Shown: positions 46,734 to 58,521 of the stretch, piece by piece
Numbering within the stretch: position 1 is the stretch's first letter
Layout of the letters: every line of letters starts with the position of its first letter
NCBI GenBank assembly: GCA_033064195.1
Contig: JARBJD010000137.1
Span: 62,001-126,000, forward strand
Direction: 5' to 3'
Length of the DNA stretch: 64,000 bases
Origin: Blattamonas nauphoetae
Taxonomy: Eukaryota; Preaxostyla; Oxymonadida
Notes under the pieces: generated by a model
What the model was told of the DNA's origin: nothing
The model's database searches: none
Seen by the model: the letters and a program-made list of their open reading frames with translations, nothing else
Translations under genes and position numbers: made by a program

Positions 46734-49700
46734 ATTTTTCCGACCATATATGGGTCAGAATCTGCGCCAAAACAAGTCTAAAGAGGGAGCATACGAATGG
46801 GAAGGGCAAAACTTTGGAGAGGGAACCCTTATCCATTTTTTGATTTCAATTCTGAACAGGGAAAGTTCACTGACGAAGGAAGCCGCTTTCGCTTCTCATC
46901 ATTCTCCCACACCATCCGATTCACTCGCTGCACATTCACAGACATCGACGGGAAAGATACCGACGATGAATATCGCCAAACAGACGGTGCAGCAATCATC
47001 ATCCATTGCCCATCGTCTCTCGTCGTGGAAGACTGCTACTTCTCGAATTGTGGGGGAGGGATGAACGGAGGAGCAATCGACATCAAACTTCGACAGGAAC
47101 AAACGACTGCATCAATCACTTCAACGTCGTTTGAGGAGTGTTGGACAACTTCGAGAGAATCAAATGTTATTCACCATCGGACACAAGGGATCATCACTCT
47201 CACGTCCTCCAATTTCACGAACTACATTCACGTCTGGGACTCTTCGCGAAGCGTCTACTCAAATGGAATCATTGTCTCGAACTGCCTGTTCAACTACAGT
47301 GGAGGCGTTAATTATAACGCACTCAAAATCAATCCAGACAAAAGCCAATTGTTCTTCACTTCGTTCTCCTCCAACATCCAATCTGACCTTGACGTAGTGA
47401 CTACAGAACATTTCCTCAACCTCTTGTCATTTGTGGGATGTGTCTCAAACAGCCAACAAGCTCGATCATTGGAATATTTCGGTCTCTCTCCCCTCACCAT
47501 TGAGATAGTTGAAGAACAAGTTGCTGTGGATCCTGGCAATCTCCAGACAGCCCTCACCGACACTAACATCAACCTGTTCTACCTTGGAGGGGGAAATTAC
47601 GGTGCCTTTGAGATTGAAGCACGTCAAGTCCAACTGAAAAAATGGAACTTACAAAACAGTCTTATTCCAACCGCTGTTGTCATCACCTGCTTCTCGGCGA
47701 CAGTGAAAGCCGGGGCAGAATGTGTCCTGTCACTTTTCCAACTTGCCCCACTCATCGAATCGTCGTCACTTGTCTCCGTCTTCACTCAGGGCAACTGTTC
47801 CCTCCGCTATGTCGTGATTGACCAAATCGATGGCCTCACAGTTCCTCTCTTCTCTGTCACTGGCGCAGATGCATCTTTCTCTCTCCGCGACTCTTAAATC
47901 ACGAACATCAGAAACGCTGAAGCGAACCTCATCAAAGCCACAGATGGAGCATCTATCGAGATTTGGATCGTCATTTTCACGCATATCTCGTCCACTCAGA
48001 GTGTGATTTCTATACAGGACTGTTCGCATGTTCTCTTGTATCTCACAACGATCGCTCATGTTCACCGAACAGAAGGGGAGGGACCAGCAGCATTGGATAT
48101 TTTCAGGACAGACGAGATCTACATGGACGAGCTGACAATTCGGGATTGTGTGTCTGATGAAGGAAATGTGGGAGGGATTCACCTCATCACAACGCCTGAG
48201 GCGTCGAATTCGATCCAACTCACTTGTCTGTCCAATACAGCGGCACCAGGCAAACCAACTCATGTTTTGGTTGAAGGACTCGATAAAGAACAGACACACG
48301 TTCTTCTCGCTGAGAGTAAACTCCTCGGAACAGCCCCACACTTCGGGTGGAAGACTGGAGATGGTTCTGGAACTGATTTCGGACGCGTTGATGTCTCCAG
48401 CATCACTTTCACTCTCTCAACAACCACTGCAATCCAAAGCCCAAATCTTCTGTTGCTCCAAGGCATGCATCCATCGGAATTACACCTTTCCGAGATTTTT
48501 ACCAACCTGCCATCCACTACAACCATTACTGTCGAAATCAGCCTTCCTTTTGATGTCCCAGTTGTCCAGAAACCAATCACTTTCGTGGGACACACCTTCT
48601 TCTTGGGGACTGTAGTGGGCGAAGAGTACTATCCCAATGTTCTTATCCAGCAAGACCCAACAACTCTGGCTGAGAGTCTGTTCACACTCCAAGCCACTTC
48701 GAAAGTCGAGCTTCGATCAATCGCCATTCAACTTGATTCTCTGACTTCCTCTCCACTGGTGAAAGTGGATGCGTCGAGTACCTTCATCGTGAGTGAAGGT
48801 GTCATCTTTGGAAGTGCTGGACAATTTCATCGTCCCTTCCTCAAAACATCTGGGGAGATCGATTTGCATTTCTGCCACTTTTATGGCCTGTCTTTCAACG
48901 GCCATTCGTGCATCGAAATGTCGGGCGGCAGATTCGGCTTTGATGGACAGCCTGAACCGGTTCAAGTGTCCAGTGTGGTGAATGTATCAACAACAGGAAA
49001 CGGAGCTTTCCTGTCTTCGTCAAACAGCGAATTCATTGACATTCACCATGTCTTCTTCGTCAACTGTTCGGCAGAAGCTGGAGGAGCCGTCTTCGTCAAG
49101 AACGCAGAAGAACTGGACATATCATCGTTCTTCGACACGTGCATAGCCAGCACGGGAGGCGCTGTGATGATCGTCGACAACACTGGTTCAAGCCGCATAT
49201 CACTCTGGTCATCCTTCGTCAATTGTCAGGCTCGGCGTGGAGGAGGAGTGTTTCTCAGTCTCTCTGAAGGCTCATCAATGCTAATACGTGCGGCGGATGA
49301 AGTGTTCGTCTTCGGACGATACTATTCACATGCTGTGTTTGAGAATTGTTTTGCTGAGCAAGGCGCTGGGATTTACGTCGAAGGTACAATGAAAGGGGAT
49401 GACTTCGATTTTGATATCATGTCTTTCAACAATTGGAACGCGGAAGGACTTGGAACGGACATCTTCTTCGCAAAGAGTGTCCATTTCGATGACCTCACTT
49501 CCAAGATCGAGTACATGAGAGAATACGTGTGTTCCACCAGCCGACAATCAACCGACCTCTCCAAACAGTGTCAGGTGTATTTCGAGTCGTCTCCGTCAGA
49601 TTCGTTTGATTTCCGTCTTCCTGAGTTCGAACTCAATGGGTCGGAAACAAAAGTTGCGTCGCCACTCACCGACTCCGGACTAAACTCCTTCCGTGCGATC

Positions 49701-49909
49701 ACGCCATATCTCCACGTGATGGACGATCGTGGAAAGATGTTGAATATGACTGTCAGTGTTGGGACCGAGTTCTGCATTTTCGAGCGTGGATTCTGCACAA
49801 CTCAGCACATCAGCTTCATTCACGATGAAAAAGAACCAGCTGATTCGTCTGTGAAGATCAAACGAGGTGAAGAGGAGCTCTCTTGCCAGCCGCTCCTCAC
49901 AAACCTTAG

Positions 49910-49957
49910 CTCCCACTTCGTTGAGATAAGGTCCGTGAAGTGTGGGTTCCAGGTCCC
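49910..49957 (+). repeat. Left inverted terminal repeat of the DIRS element
   Basis: From CTCCCACTTCGTTGAGATAA to GGTTCCAGGTCCC, mirrored at 54422-54469. Confidence 0.85.
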
Positions 49958-49966
49958 TGATCACAA

Positions 49967-50704
49967 ATGGATTCTACAACCTCCGATCTTTTAGTCCCTC
50001 CAGAACCTCCCACATATCCTCCAATACCGCGTGAGGTTATTACGATGATTTCCGAAGGCCTTCGTCTCGAACATGAAGACGCTGTGAATCGTTTTTCACT
50101 CGACAGCTCCTCACCTCCTAATCGAGTTGCATCATCAGCAACACAGTCCATGCAATCAATTGGATCACAAGCTTCGACTCAAACTGAACTGCCTATCACC
50201 AAAGTTAAAAGGCAACATTCAACAGTCACATCTTCTTCAGATGAAGATTCTTCAAGTTCATTGGACTCGACCAATGACGAAAGAAGGTCAACAAAATACC
50301 GACGAAAGAATAGGAAGAGGAGTTGCAAGAAGGGTAGGAATAAGCATAACTCCCACCGATCCCATAGCAACCATCGTCGTTCCCGACGAGCACAGGATAA
50401 CCGGGAAATGAAGAAAAAGCATCTGAAATCACGTCAAAGAAGCAGAAAAACTAGAAGTAGCGATAGCGACTCCTCATTTCATCATCCAGCGGCAGTATCG
50501 GCACCTCGTCTTCGGGAGAGGATCAAGATGATCTCCCGAGATTTTCAAGAGGATTCTCAAGAAAAAGCTCCCAAGGTTCAAAGGAGATTGGACAAAGACA
50601 GTCCTCACACCGCTTCAGCGAGAGGAACTCTTGACAGAGACGAGAAGATTCCAAACCGTTTTGGGTATACAAATGCAGTTCGCAGACACGCCCGAGTCTC
50701 ATGA
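49967..50704 (+). other. GAG-like region of the DIRS element
   Basis: Frame of 245 codons with Ser-rich and strongly basic stretches (RRKNRKRSCKKGRNK, RQRSRKTRSSDSDSS), consistent with a nucleic-acid-binding structural protein. The assignment rests on position and composition only. Confidence 0.5.
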
Positions 50705-51249
50705 CAAGCTCCAGCACATCCAAGACCAACTTCTTCGGATGTCAGCACAATCAAGTTTGGTAACTGTTGCGTTACTTGGGCAGGTTTATCATGAGATCCA
50801 CCAGTTGGACCCGTCCTTCGCTTTCCTCCCAAGAATCATTGACGCAATGGTGAGTGCAGCCGACGCAGCGACTAGAGCGCATCACACGCGCTTCCTATCA
50901 ACTAAAAATTGGTTGGAGATGGCGGACAAGATGGGCATTTCTCAACCGGCCTCAGTGGACTCAAGCCTCCTCACAAGCTCGCAACAATCAACGTCGTCAA
51001 CACGTTCAGACTTAGAAGTAGCACTAGAAAGAATAGTTCCGACCATTGTCGCTCAATTGAAGTCTCAGATGCATTTCTCCCCCAAGGGGGGGCGGAACCG
51101 GCCCCCCTCCAAATATCCGGTTCAGACTTCCAATCGCCGAAGGTAGAACAACCAACGATTATTACAGGACGTCTTTTGATGAGGCTGCACGCGTGGGAGA
51201 AGATCGGAGGAAAATCAATCATCACCACAGGAGCAGTGTGGGCGTGGAG

Positions 51250-52750
51250 GAGCCCCGAGTCCCCGTCAATATTGCAAACACTCGCGCCAGCGCTCCCCTT
51301 TACAGGCACACCAGCGATGATCCAAGAGTACCAGACACTCCTGGAGGAAGAGATCAGAATTGGCGCGGTCAGCCGAATTCAACCAAATCAAGCAAAGTTG
51401 ATCCTCCCAACTTTCCTAGTGCAGAAGAAAGGTGGAAAGTTCCGAAAAGTATTGAATGCAACCCGACTCAACCAACAGATCATCTCAGAACACTTCAAAA
51501 TGGAAAACTTACAAACATCACTCGACTTGATCTCGGAGGGAGTCTGGCTCACAACAATGGATATTCATTCGGCATACCTCCATGTACAACTATCCCCACC
51601 TCTTCGACCCTTTCTCTGTTTCCAGGTTCAGGGAGAGATATTCCAGTTCAATGCTCTCCCCTTCGGATTGTCGACAGCACCTCGGACCTTTTCGGAAATT
51701 ATGAAAGTAGCGGTGAAATCTCTCCGAGAGCAGTTACAGATCGCGATTGTATACTACCTGGACGATTTACTCCTAATTACAAAGACGCAGCAGGAGTCTC
51801 ATTTCAAAACCAGAGAAGCGAAGCGGAGGATGGAGGAGTTGGGGTTTATCATCGCAGAGAACAAGAGTTGCTTAGTCCCATCGCAGGAGGTGGAGTTTTT
51901 AGGGTGGACCATCAACTCAGCCAATCGAACCGTGAGGATCACGGAAACGAGGAAGATGAAAGTCCTATCACTCCTCAAATTGATGACGAGTCGATGCATC
52001 GAGAGGAAGACGATTCCGACAAAACAACTGTCCAGTCTGATTGGAACCCTCAGTTTTTACGGACGTCCGTCCCAGAAGCAAGCTTGTACCTCCGAGAAAT
52101 GCAGACGACGTTGCATCGAGCAGTTCGCAAGGCTGGCTGGAATGGTTCCTCACTCTTAACCCCGGTTCTGTTAGGAGAGATCCACTTTTGGAAACACAGG
52201 ATCGAGAAGAACGATCCACTCAACTTCGCTCCCAAAACAAGTCAGGCGGTGCTCACAACAGATGCAAGCCCGTCCGGTTGGGGTGCAGTCCTGGTTCACA
52301 ACGGCTTGGAGACGTATGTTCACGGAATGTGGAACGAGATGGAGAAACAGCACACAAGCAATTGGAAAGAGACTGCTGCGGTCGGCAGCAGCATCCGTCA
52401 ACTCCAACCTTATTTCAAACAGAATCAAATACATGCAATATCCGTCCAATCGGACAGTACAGCTGCGGTTTACAACCTCGGAAAGAAACGAGCTGGCCAG
52501 ACGCTCAAACAGATTACCAGGAGCGTCCTGAAGACAGCCGAGCGAATGCAACTCCTCTTTGTTTCAGTACAACACATTGCGGGAAAGTCGAACTCGGTTC
52601 CGGACGCTCTCTCGCGACTACCTCCACAGGGAGAATTCCATCTCCTCCCGGAAGTCCTCCAGAGACTAAAACAGGAATGGAACTTCGTTCCGCTAGTCGA
52701 CTTATTCGCCAGCAACAAAAACAAACAATGTCCAGTATATTGGAGTCGAT
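51250..52750 (+). other. Reverse transcriptase and RNase H region of the DIRS element
   Basis: Reverse transcriptase motifs include KGGKFRKVLNATRLNQ, MDIHSAYLHVQLSP and YYLDDLLLI; RNase H motifs include TDASPSGWGAVL and HIAGKSNSVPDALSRL. The order and spacing match DIRS/Ngaro-type polymerases. Confidence 0.85.
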
Positions 52751-53079
52751 TCGAGGACGGACACGCAGCTGGAAAAGACTCTCTGTCCGTCAGTTGGAGC
52801 GGGATGACTCATCCTCTCCTTCACCCTCCGGTGTCATTGATAACACGAGTTCTGATGAAAGTTCAGTTGGAGAGGCCATCGAACGCGGTGATCATCACTC
52901 CGCTATGGCCCGGACAGACTTGGTCACATCTCCTCCACTCACTCAATCCAACACAGATCATCCTCGGCCCATACAACACCCTTGCGATGCTAGACACTCC
53001 GAACAGGGAGCACAAACTCCCACCAGGGATGATGATGGCGTCACGAATCAACCCCGAAACTATCCAACCATTACCTTCA

Positions 53080-54140
53080 TCAGAGAATTAGGTCAATCGG
53101 CAGGGTGGAGCGAGGATCTCATCGTCTTGCAGGAAAAGAAATACAAACGTCCAGAAGCTTCAGCTCGATCATGGAAGATTTTCAAAGCATATTGTGTCGA
53201 GATGAATCTCTCGAATGAGTGTCTCGTCGACAAATCCACAAATATCCATGTCCTCTTGGGTGAATTCGCTCTCTTCCTTGAAAAGAAATTCAAACAGTCA
53301 CCGTCCCGCCCTCCCCTCATCATGAGTCATGTGAAATCAACGCTACAACTCTTCCACAAGAGCCTCAGCCTGGATAACACACCACTGCGATCCATTCAAC
53401 GACTGATTGCTAAACGAAATCCAAGGAAGAAGGGGGCAAAATATAAGCAGATGTGGAACATCAACGCGATTCTGGATTGGGTTCTCAACTCAAATGAAGA
53501 AGCGAAGAAGAATCAAGATCTACATCAAACAAGAACCTTTATAGTGGTGTTCGCCTATCTCTGCTGTCGTCAGGAAGAACTCATCAACTTGAAGTGGACT
53601 GACATTGAATGGTCCTCGCCTTCGACAAAGACAACGAAACGTTTAGCCACAATTAACCTTCGCTTGAAACAAAATCAAGATGTGATTGAACCGAAGCTCC
53701 TTCTCGACGAGGGTTCGCCTGAACTGTCTCCTTTCGTTGCACTTCAGGTTCACCGTGAGAATCTCCGCCGTCAAAAGGGTCGCCTCTCCTCTCTCTCCTT
53801 TTTCAACGAGGACCATGTTTGGATCGATTGGAAGACAGGGAGACGCCTGAGAATCTCGCACCTAAACGAAGCCATCAAGTCGGTCTTCAATCAAATTGGA
53901 ATCCCCAGATACTTCGGCGCCTATACCATCAAACATGCGGCTGTTAGTTATCTGCGTCTCCGCAAGCACGTTGCTCGGTCTGTCCTTAACACTCACGTCG
54001 GATGGGCGACCTCGTCTCGGATTGCCGACGAATACTATGCAAGGGAGATTCTCGTCGAATATACCGGGAAAGATCACGCAGAAGCTTGGTGGCAGCCACT
54101 CATCGTGGGGTCACGGTCCAAAAGGAATCGTCAACACTGA
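53080..54140 (+). other. Tyrosine recombinase region of the DIRS element
   Basis: The Arg (CCRQEEL), the His-containing KHAAVSYLR block, the HVGW block and a Tyr (ADEYYAR) follow the phage-integrase-type order. This enzyme would integrate a circular DNA form, consistent with the lack of a longer target duplication. Confidence 0.85.
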
Positions 54141-54174
54141 CCGATTCAATCTATAGGAATGGCTCTTTTCAACT

Positions 54175-54250
54175 CTCAACGAAGTGGGAGCTAAGGTTTG
54201 TGAGGAGCGGCTGGCAAGAGAGCTCCTCTTCCACAAACCGAAGCTCCCAC
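54175..54250. repeat. Internal complementary region of the DIRS element
   Basis: The reverse complement of the left outer end (ending GAGAGCTCCTC) is joined directly to the reverse complement of the right outer end (TTCCACAAACCGAAGC). Confidence 0.85.
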
Positions 54251-54421
54251 GAGTTTCCAAACCTTCCACCAAGACTGTGCGTGCCCCTAATTGCTCCCAT
54301 TTCCGTCGCGCAAGCGGCAGTTTCTTCAATCATTGGTTAGCCCTGATTGAAGAAAAAGAAGTGCTACACTACCGTAGAATCCGAAATGAAATAATTATTG
54401 TTGATCCCATTTGTTTCCTTT

Positions 54422-54469
54422 GGGACCTGGAACCCACACTTCACGGACCTTATCTCAACGAAGTGGGAG
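54422..54469 (-). repeat. Right inverted terminal repeat of the DIRS element
   Basis: Reverse complement of 49910-49957. It is followed by the right outer end TTCGGTTTGTGGAAG and host sequence. Confidence 0.85.
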
Positions 54470-57400
54470 CTTCGGTTTGTGGAAGATGTGCCACTGTATG
54501 ATTTGGTTGCTTTGGAGCTCGGTTCAGATGCTGTGATTGAGTTCCACAACCTCATCTTTGCGATTGAGTGTCCTTTCCAGATGATGCTTGTGAAACATCG
54601 CTCTGCTCGCGGATTGTTTGAGACGTGTGAGTTCCTGTTCGATGCTGACATGGAACTCCCTCTTGCACTCTTCGAAGTGGAAGACGGAACACTGTCGCTG
54701 ACACAGATACTGATTTCTGTGAAGGGAGATGAAGGGACTTTGACAGTGAATGACTTCGTCCTCACTGCTGCTCCTCTCATCCTGGTTGCTCCAACTGATT
54801 CTGCCGCTTCCTCTCCGACTGTGATTCTGGCCCATGTGACACTGAGACGAATGCGACCGAAGGAGGGTGTTGTTTCTCTGATGCTGTTGGACTTCTCGGC
54901 GTCAGTTGAAGTGAACGAAGTGGAATTCATCGATTGTACTCAATCTGAATCCAAAGAAACAAGACGAATCGTTGCGACTGGATCGAATCTTGAGGGAGTG
55001 GTTGATAAATGGAAAGGATTCGAAACACTGACTGATCCTGCTGATCCTCTGAGCTGCACTATCGACACCGCTGAGTCATCAGAGAGCATTTGGCACACAC
55101 TCACTCTAAAAGTTGCGTTTGTGCGATTCGAAGGCCAGACGATCACAGTTGAAAAGACAGGGAAGGATGTGGCAGGGTGTGGGGAGGGAAGCTGGAACTG
55201 TCGTGGCCTTGCTCGAGCGGGGAAGAATGTTGGAGGAAACCAGCCATGCACGATCACAGTTGTTGAATCGTCGTTCCTGAATGGAGTGTTTGATCCGCCC
55301 GCGAAGCGAACGACCGTGGAATCGTCGTCGTCGAAGAGTGTGATTGTTGTTTGGAAGGAAGGAAGGATGGTGAACAGTCCCGATGGAGGACAAGCACCGA
55401 TTCTGACGCTGAGCCATCTCTCCTTCTCTCTTCCTCCCGCACTTGACACCGACTCGCTCATTGAGTCACTCGGAGGTGAGGTGACAGTGAAGGACTGCTA
55501 GTTCGTGTCTTCTTCACCAATCTCCTTCCATCTGCTCTCAGCGACTTCTGGGGTTGTCGACATCGATTCGATTGTGATCTCCGAACTGAAATTCTCATCT
55601 ACGTTGATCAAGCTGGTCGGACTGGAATCAGCGACCATCGAATCGCTCACTCTCTCCGATCTTCCTGAAGTCGCTCTCGTCTCAGCTGAAGGCCAGCCAA
55701 ACAAGAAATGGACACTCGCCATCTCACGAAGCGCATTCACTGGTCAATCCGCATCAACCAATGAAGTCCCAACGGACTTGGAGAAGCTGTGTTCGTGGGA
55801 GAGTGGTCTGGTTGTGCTGAAAGAGTGCGTGTGCGATATCTCATGGACGACATTCCGAAATCTTCGCCAGGGAGCGATCCACGCGACAAACAGCAATGTG
55901 ACACTCAGCCAGTCGGATCTGACGCACGATGGACTCCCCACTGCAGACTTCCCCTCTGCTCGACAGAACATCAGATGTGTTGGAACAGGAAAGATCTCGT
56001 TGGAGTCATCCAGCACTGGCTCGACAATGACTGAGACAGACATGTGGGTGAGTGCCGACGATGAATGTGTTGTTGATGGGGAGAACATCTCGCCGCGACA
56101 CACTTTCTTTGAGCCGTCGCTGATCACAAAAGACTTCTCGAGTGAATTTGTGAAGAAAGAAGATCGATATCAAGTTGAGATTGTTGGGACGAAGATGATT
56201 CCGTGTGGGCTTTCGTTGGAAGTGTTTGAGGATGACTCGTCGTCATCGAATGTTGTCAAGAATGAAGTGATTGATATTTCCGAACTGGCCACAACTTGGA
56301 CGGAGACATCCATCTCTCTCTCGCTCCCCGTCTCTCGTCTGTCCACACTCTCCAACACCCCTCGCTGGATGACCCGCATCCAGTTCGGAGGAGCACACAC
56401 GACAGACTCGTTCGAACTGAAGATAAGCGCAAAGCAGGCACGAACACAGCTTCTGGGCAACATTCTTCCCTGACTGATCCCTCTCGTCGTCGTCGTTGTC
56501 GCTATCATCGTTGTTATCGTCGTGATCGTCTGTCTCCGTCGCCGAAAGACGAAAGAACCGGAGCATGAAAATGAGATGGAGGGACAAGACAACGACGGCA
56601 TGGAGAAACTGGACGATGTCAACAACCCTCCCACGAACCCACCGAACAGTGCGCTCTCGACGATGGAATCGAAGCCAGTAGGAATGTCTGACAAGACTGT
56701 CCAACAACACATGATGGCGTCGGGTGTGTGGAGTCAGAAGGATCAGTTTGTGGAAGTTCTGGCGTGCTCTGGACAGTTTGGGATGGAAGTTGTTCGAAAG
56801 ACGGACACGCTGTATACTCGACTACACACAGAACAAGGAAGGATGATTGCGCTGACGAAGGAAGCTGTGCGACAACAACTTCTGAAAGGCATCATGAAGA
56901 TTTGGGAGACAAACCAGTCCGCACTTTTCCTGACGAAGCTGTCGTCACACATTGTGATGGTGGACGCAACGAACAATGTGTTCTTGAATGTTCAGGGCGA
57001 ACAAGCTGCGTCGAATGGTGACGGAACTGAAACGGAGAGACAAGCGCAGATTTTGGAGGCTCGTCGCTGGAGTCCACCTGAGCTGGACCACGACAATGGA
57101 GTTCAGAACGGGATTGACATTTCGAAAGCGGCAGTTTATAGTCTTGGCCTGATCTTGTGGGAAATGGAGACGGATTCTGTGCCGTTCGGGGAAGTGGATG
57201 CAGTGAATGCTCAGAGACAGATGGGAGTTGGATCGACACTGAACATGGATGGTGTGAAAAACGAGAAATTGAAAGAAATGATCGAATTGTGTCTCTCGAC
57301 CGATCCAAACGACAGACCGACCCTGTCTGATCTAAACGAGTTCATCAATCCTGAACCAAAAGTCGAGCTCCCACCGCAACCGAACGACCCCACATCATGA

Positions 57401-58513
57401 CCAACTTCAACCATCTTGACTCGTCATTGCTCTTCCTTTTCCACCCATCTTCGTTCTCGAACTTTCTTCATCCGTTTCATCACAACATCACTCTTCATTC
57501 TACATTCTTATTGTCTGTTCACGTCAGACACGTCAACTCTGGTACCAAGTATTACAATATAGCCACTTCGTCTTATTTTTAGTTCAATCCCGATTCGGAC
57601 CTCTTCAGAGCCGTCCACTCAGTTTCTTTATTCTTCCAAGTCCACCCTTCTTGCTTCACCCTTGTCCTCTCTTCATTTCTTTTTGGTGTCCACTTTGGAC
57701 AATTCATACTCTTTTGCTACTCGCTCAGCTCAGACTCGATGCATACGATCCTCTTTTCTTTGCTTTACACTCGCCCACAGCTATCAACAGGCTCTTCATT
57801 TTCGAGTCACTATGTCTCTCCTCTCAGCCAGTTGTTCTGACAATCACTTCCCACATCATCTGTTCACAGAATACCATTCTCTTCTCCCGTCAACTTTCTT
57901 GGATTACTTTCTCTTCCCAGTCATGGACAAAAGTGATCGGCAGGAAAAATGACAAACTCTGGTCTGACGATTTGGGAAAGGAGTTCGATGCTGAAACGAC
58001 ACATGTGTGGAGGTGACATAACATCGACACGCATCGAGGTTAGTAGACTGGTCTACAGTTCGTGGGTGAGAAATACGAACCTTTCTACTGTCGACGTTTT
58101 TTTACGAATGTTTTCTTTTTCTTGCGGAGGAGGCTGAGGATCTCGCTAATTTCGGTATCAATGATCTCATCTCATCACCACCTCTCACTGTGTGAAAAAT
58201 TGTCGATTGTGGTTGAGCACATATTTTTGTCACTTTTTTTCAGACCCTTCATTCTTCCGTATCTCCATCATGAAACAACTGCTCGCTCTGATTTTCTCGC
58301 CACAATGGTTTTTTTTGATGATGAAGTGTCTGACAACATAAAAACCAAATTTCACCGCTCAGTGTTTCTGGACAGGAAAACCGAGAACTTTTGTCCATGA
58401 CTGTCCTTTCTCACCGATGTCTGGTTCAACAGCACTAGATTTCTCAGAACACCAATCTCTCATCCTTTTTCATCGTTTTCTTTGCCATTTTGAATCGCTC
58501 TGTTTCTGTCATT
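57401..58513. other. Intergenic stretch downstream of gene 2
   Basis: Pyrimidine-rich DNA with short Leu/Ser/Phe-rich frames (for example 57651-58016) that I regard as composition artefacts. No RNA gene or repeat is recognised. Confidence 0.4.
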
Positions 58514-58521
58514 CTGTTCAA

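Larger units (their letters stand above)
49873..54485 (+). mobile_element. DIRS-type tyrosine-recombinase retrotransposon, about 4.6 kb
   Basis: It carries in order a basic Ser/Arg-rich GAG-like frame, a reverse transcriptase (LPFGLSTAPRTF; catalytic box YYLDDLLL), an RNase H (TDASPSGWGAVL, SDSTAAVYN) and a tyrosine recombinase (CCRQEELINLKW with the Arg, YTIKHAAVSYLR, HVGWATSSRIADEYY). The frames overlap, as is usual in DIRS. Terminal inverted repeats of about 48 bp lie at 49910-49957 and 54422-54469. An internal complementary region at about 54175-54250 holds both outer ends in joined reverse complement. It sits in surface gene 2 at GAAG without other target duplication. It looks whole or nearly so, with at most about one apparent break, and is therefore probably young. 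A methyltransferase domain was not seen. Confidence 0.88.
45325..57400 (+). pseudogene. Surface receptor-pseudokinase gene 2, interrupted
   Basis: Host segments 45325-45874, 46738-49872 and 54486-57400 share one frame across both inserts, about 2,200 codons. Four in-frame stops interrupt it: TAA at 46779, TAA at 47895, TAG at 55499 and TGA at 56471. The N-terminal two thirds are pectin-lyase-like beta-helix repeats (RFTRCTFTDIDG, GGAIDIK, SSFVNCQARRGGGVFLS). Helix-like segments continue to about 56100. A transmembrane helix follows (LIPLVVVVAIIVVIVVIV, about 56474-56535) with a CLRRRK stop-transfer, then a kinase-like domain (about 56770-57330) with RRWSPPEL, VYSLGLILWEME and TDPNDRPT. The HRD position reads LSSHIVMVD and no DFG is present, so it is a predicted pseudokinase. 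The 5' end is lost against the head-to-head gene. The fourth stop lies just at the start of the membrane helix. Confidence 0.72.

Noticed and set aside
46330-46836. 168-codon minus-strand frame near gene 2
   Set aside because: It crosses the right boundary of the 859-bp TIR element and has no recognisable motif.
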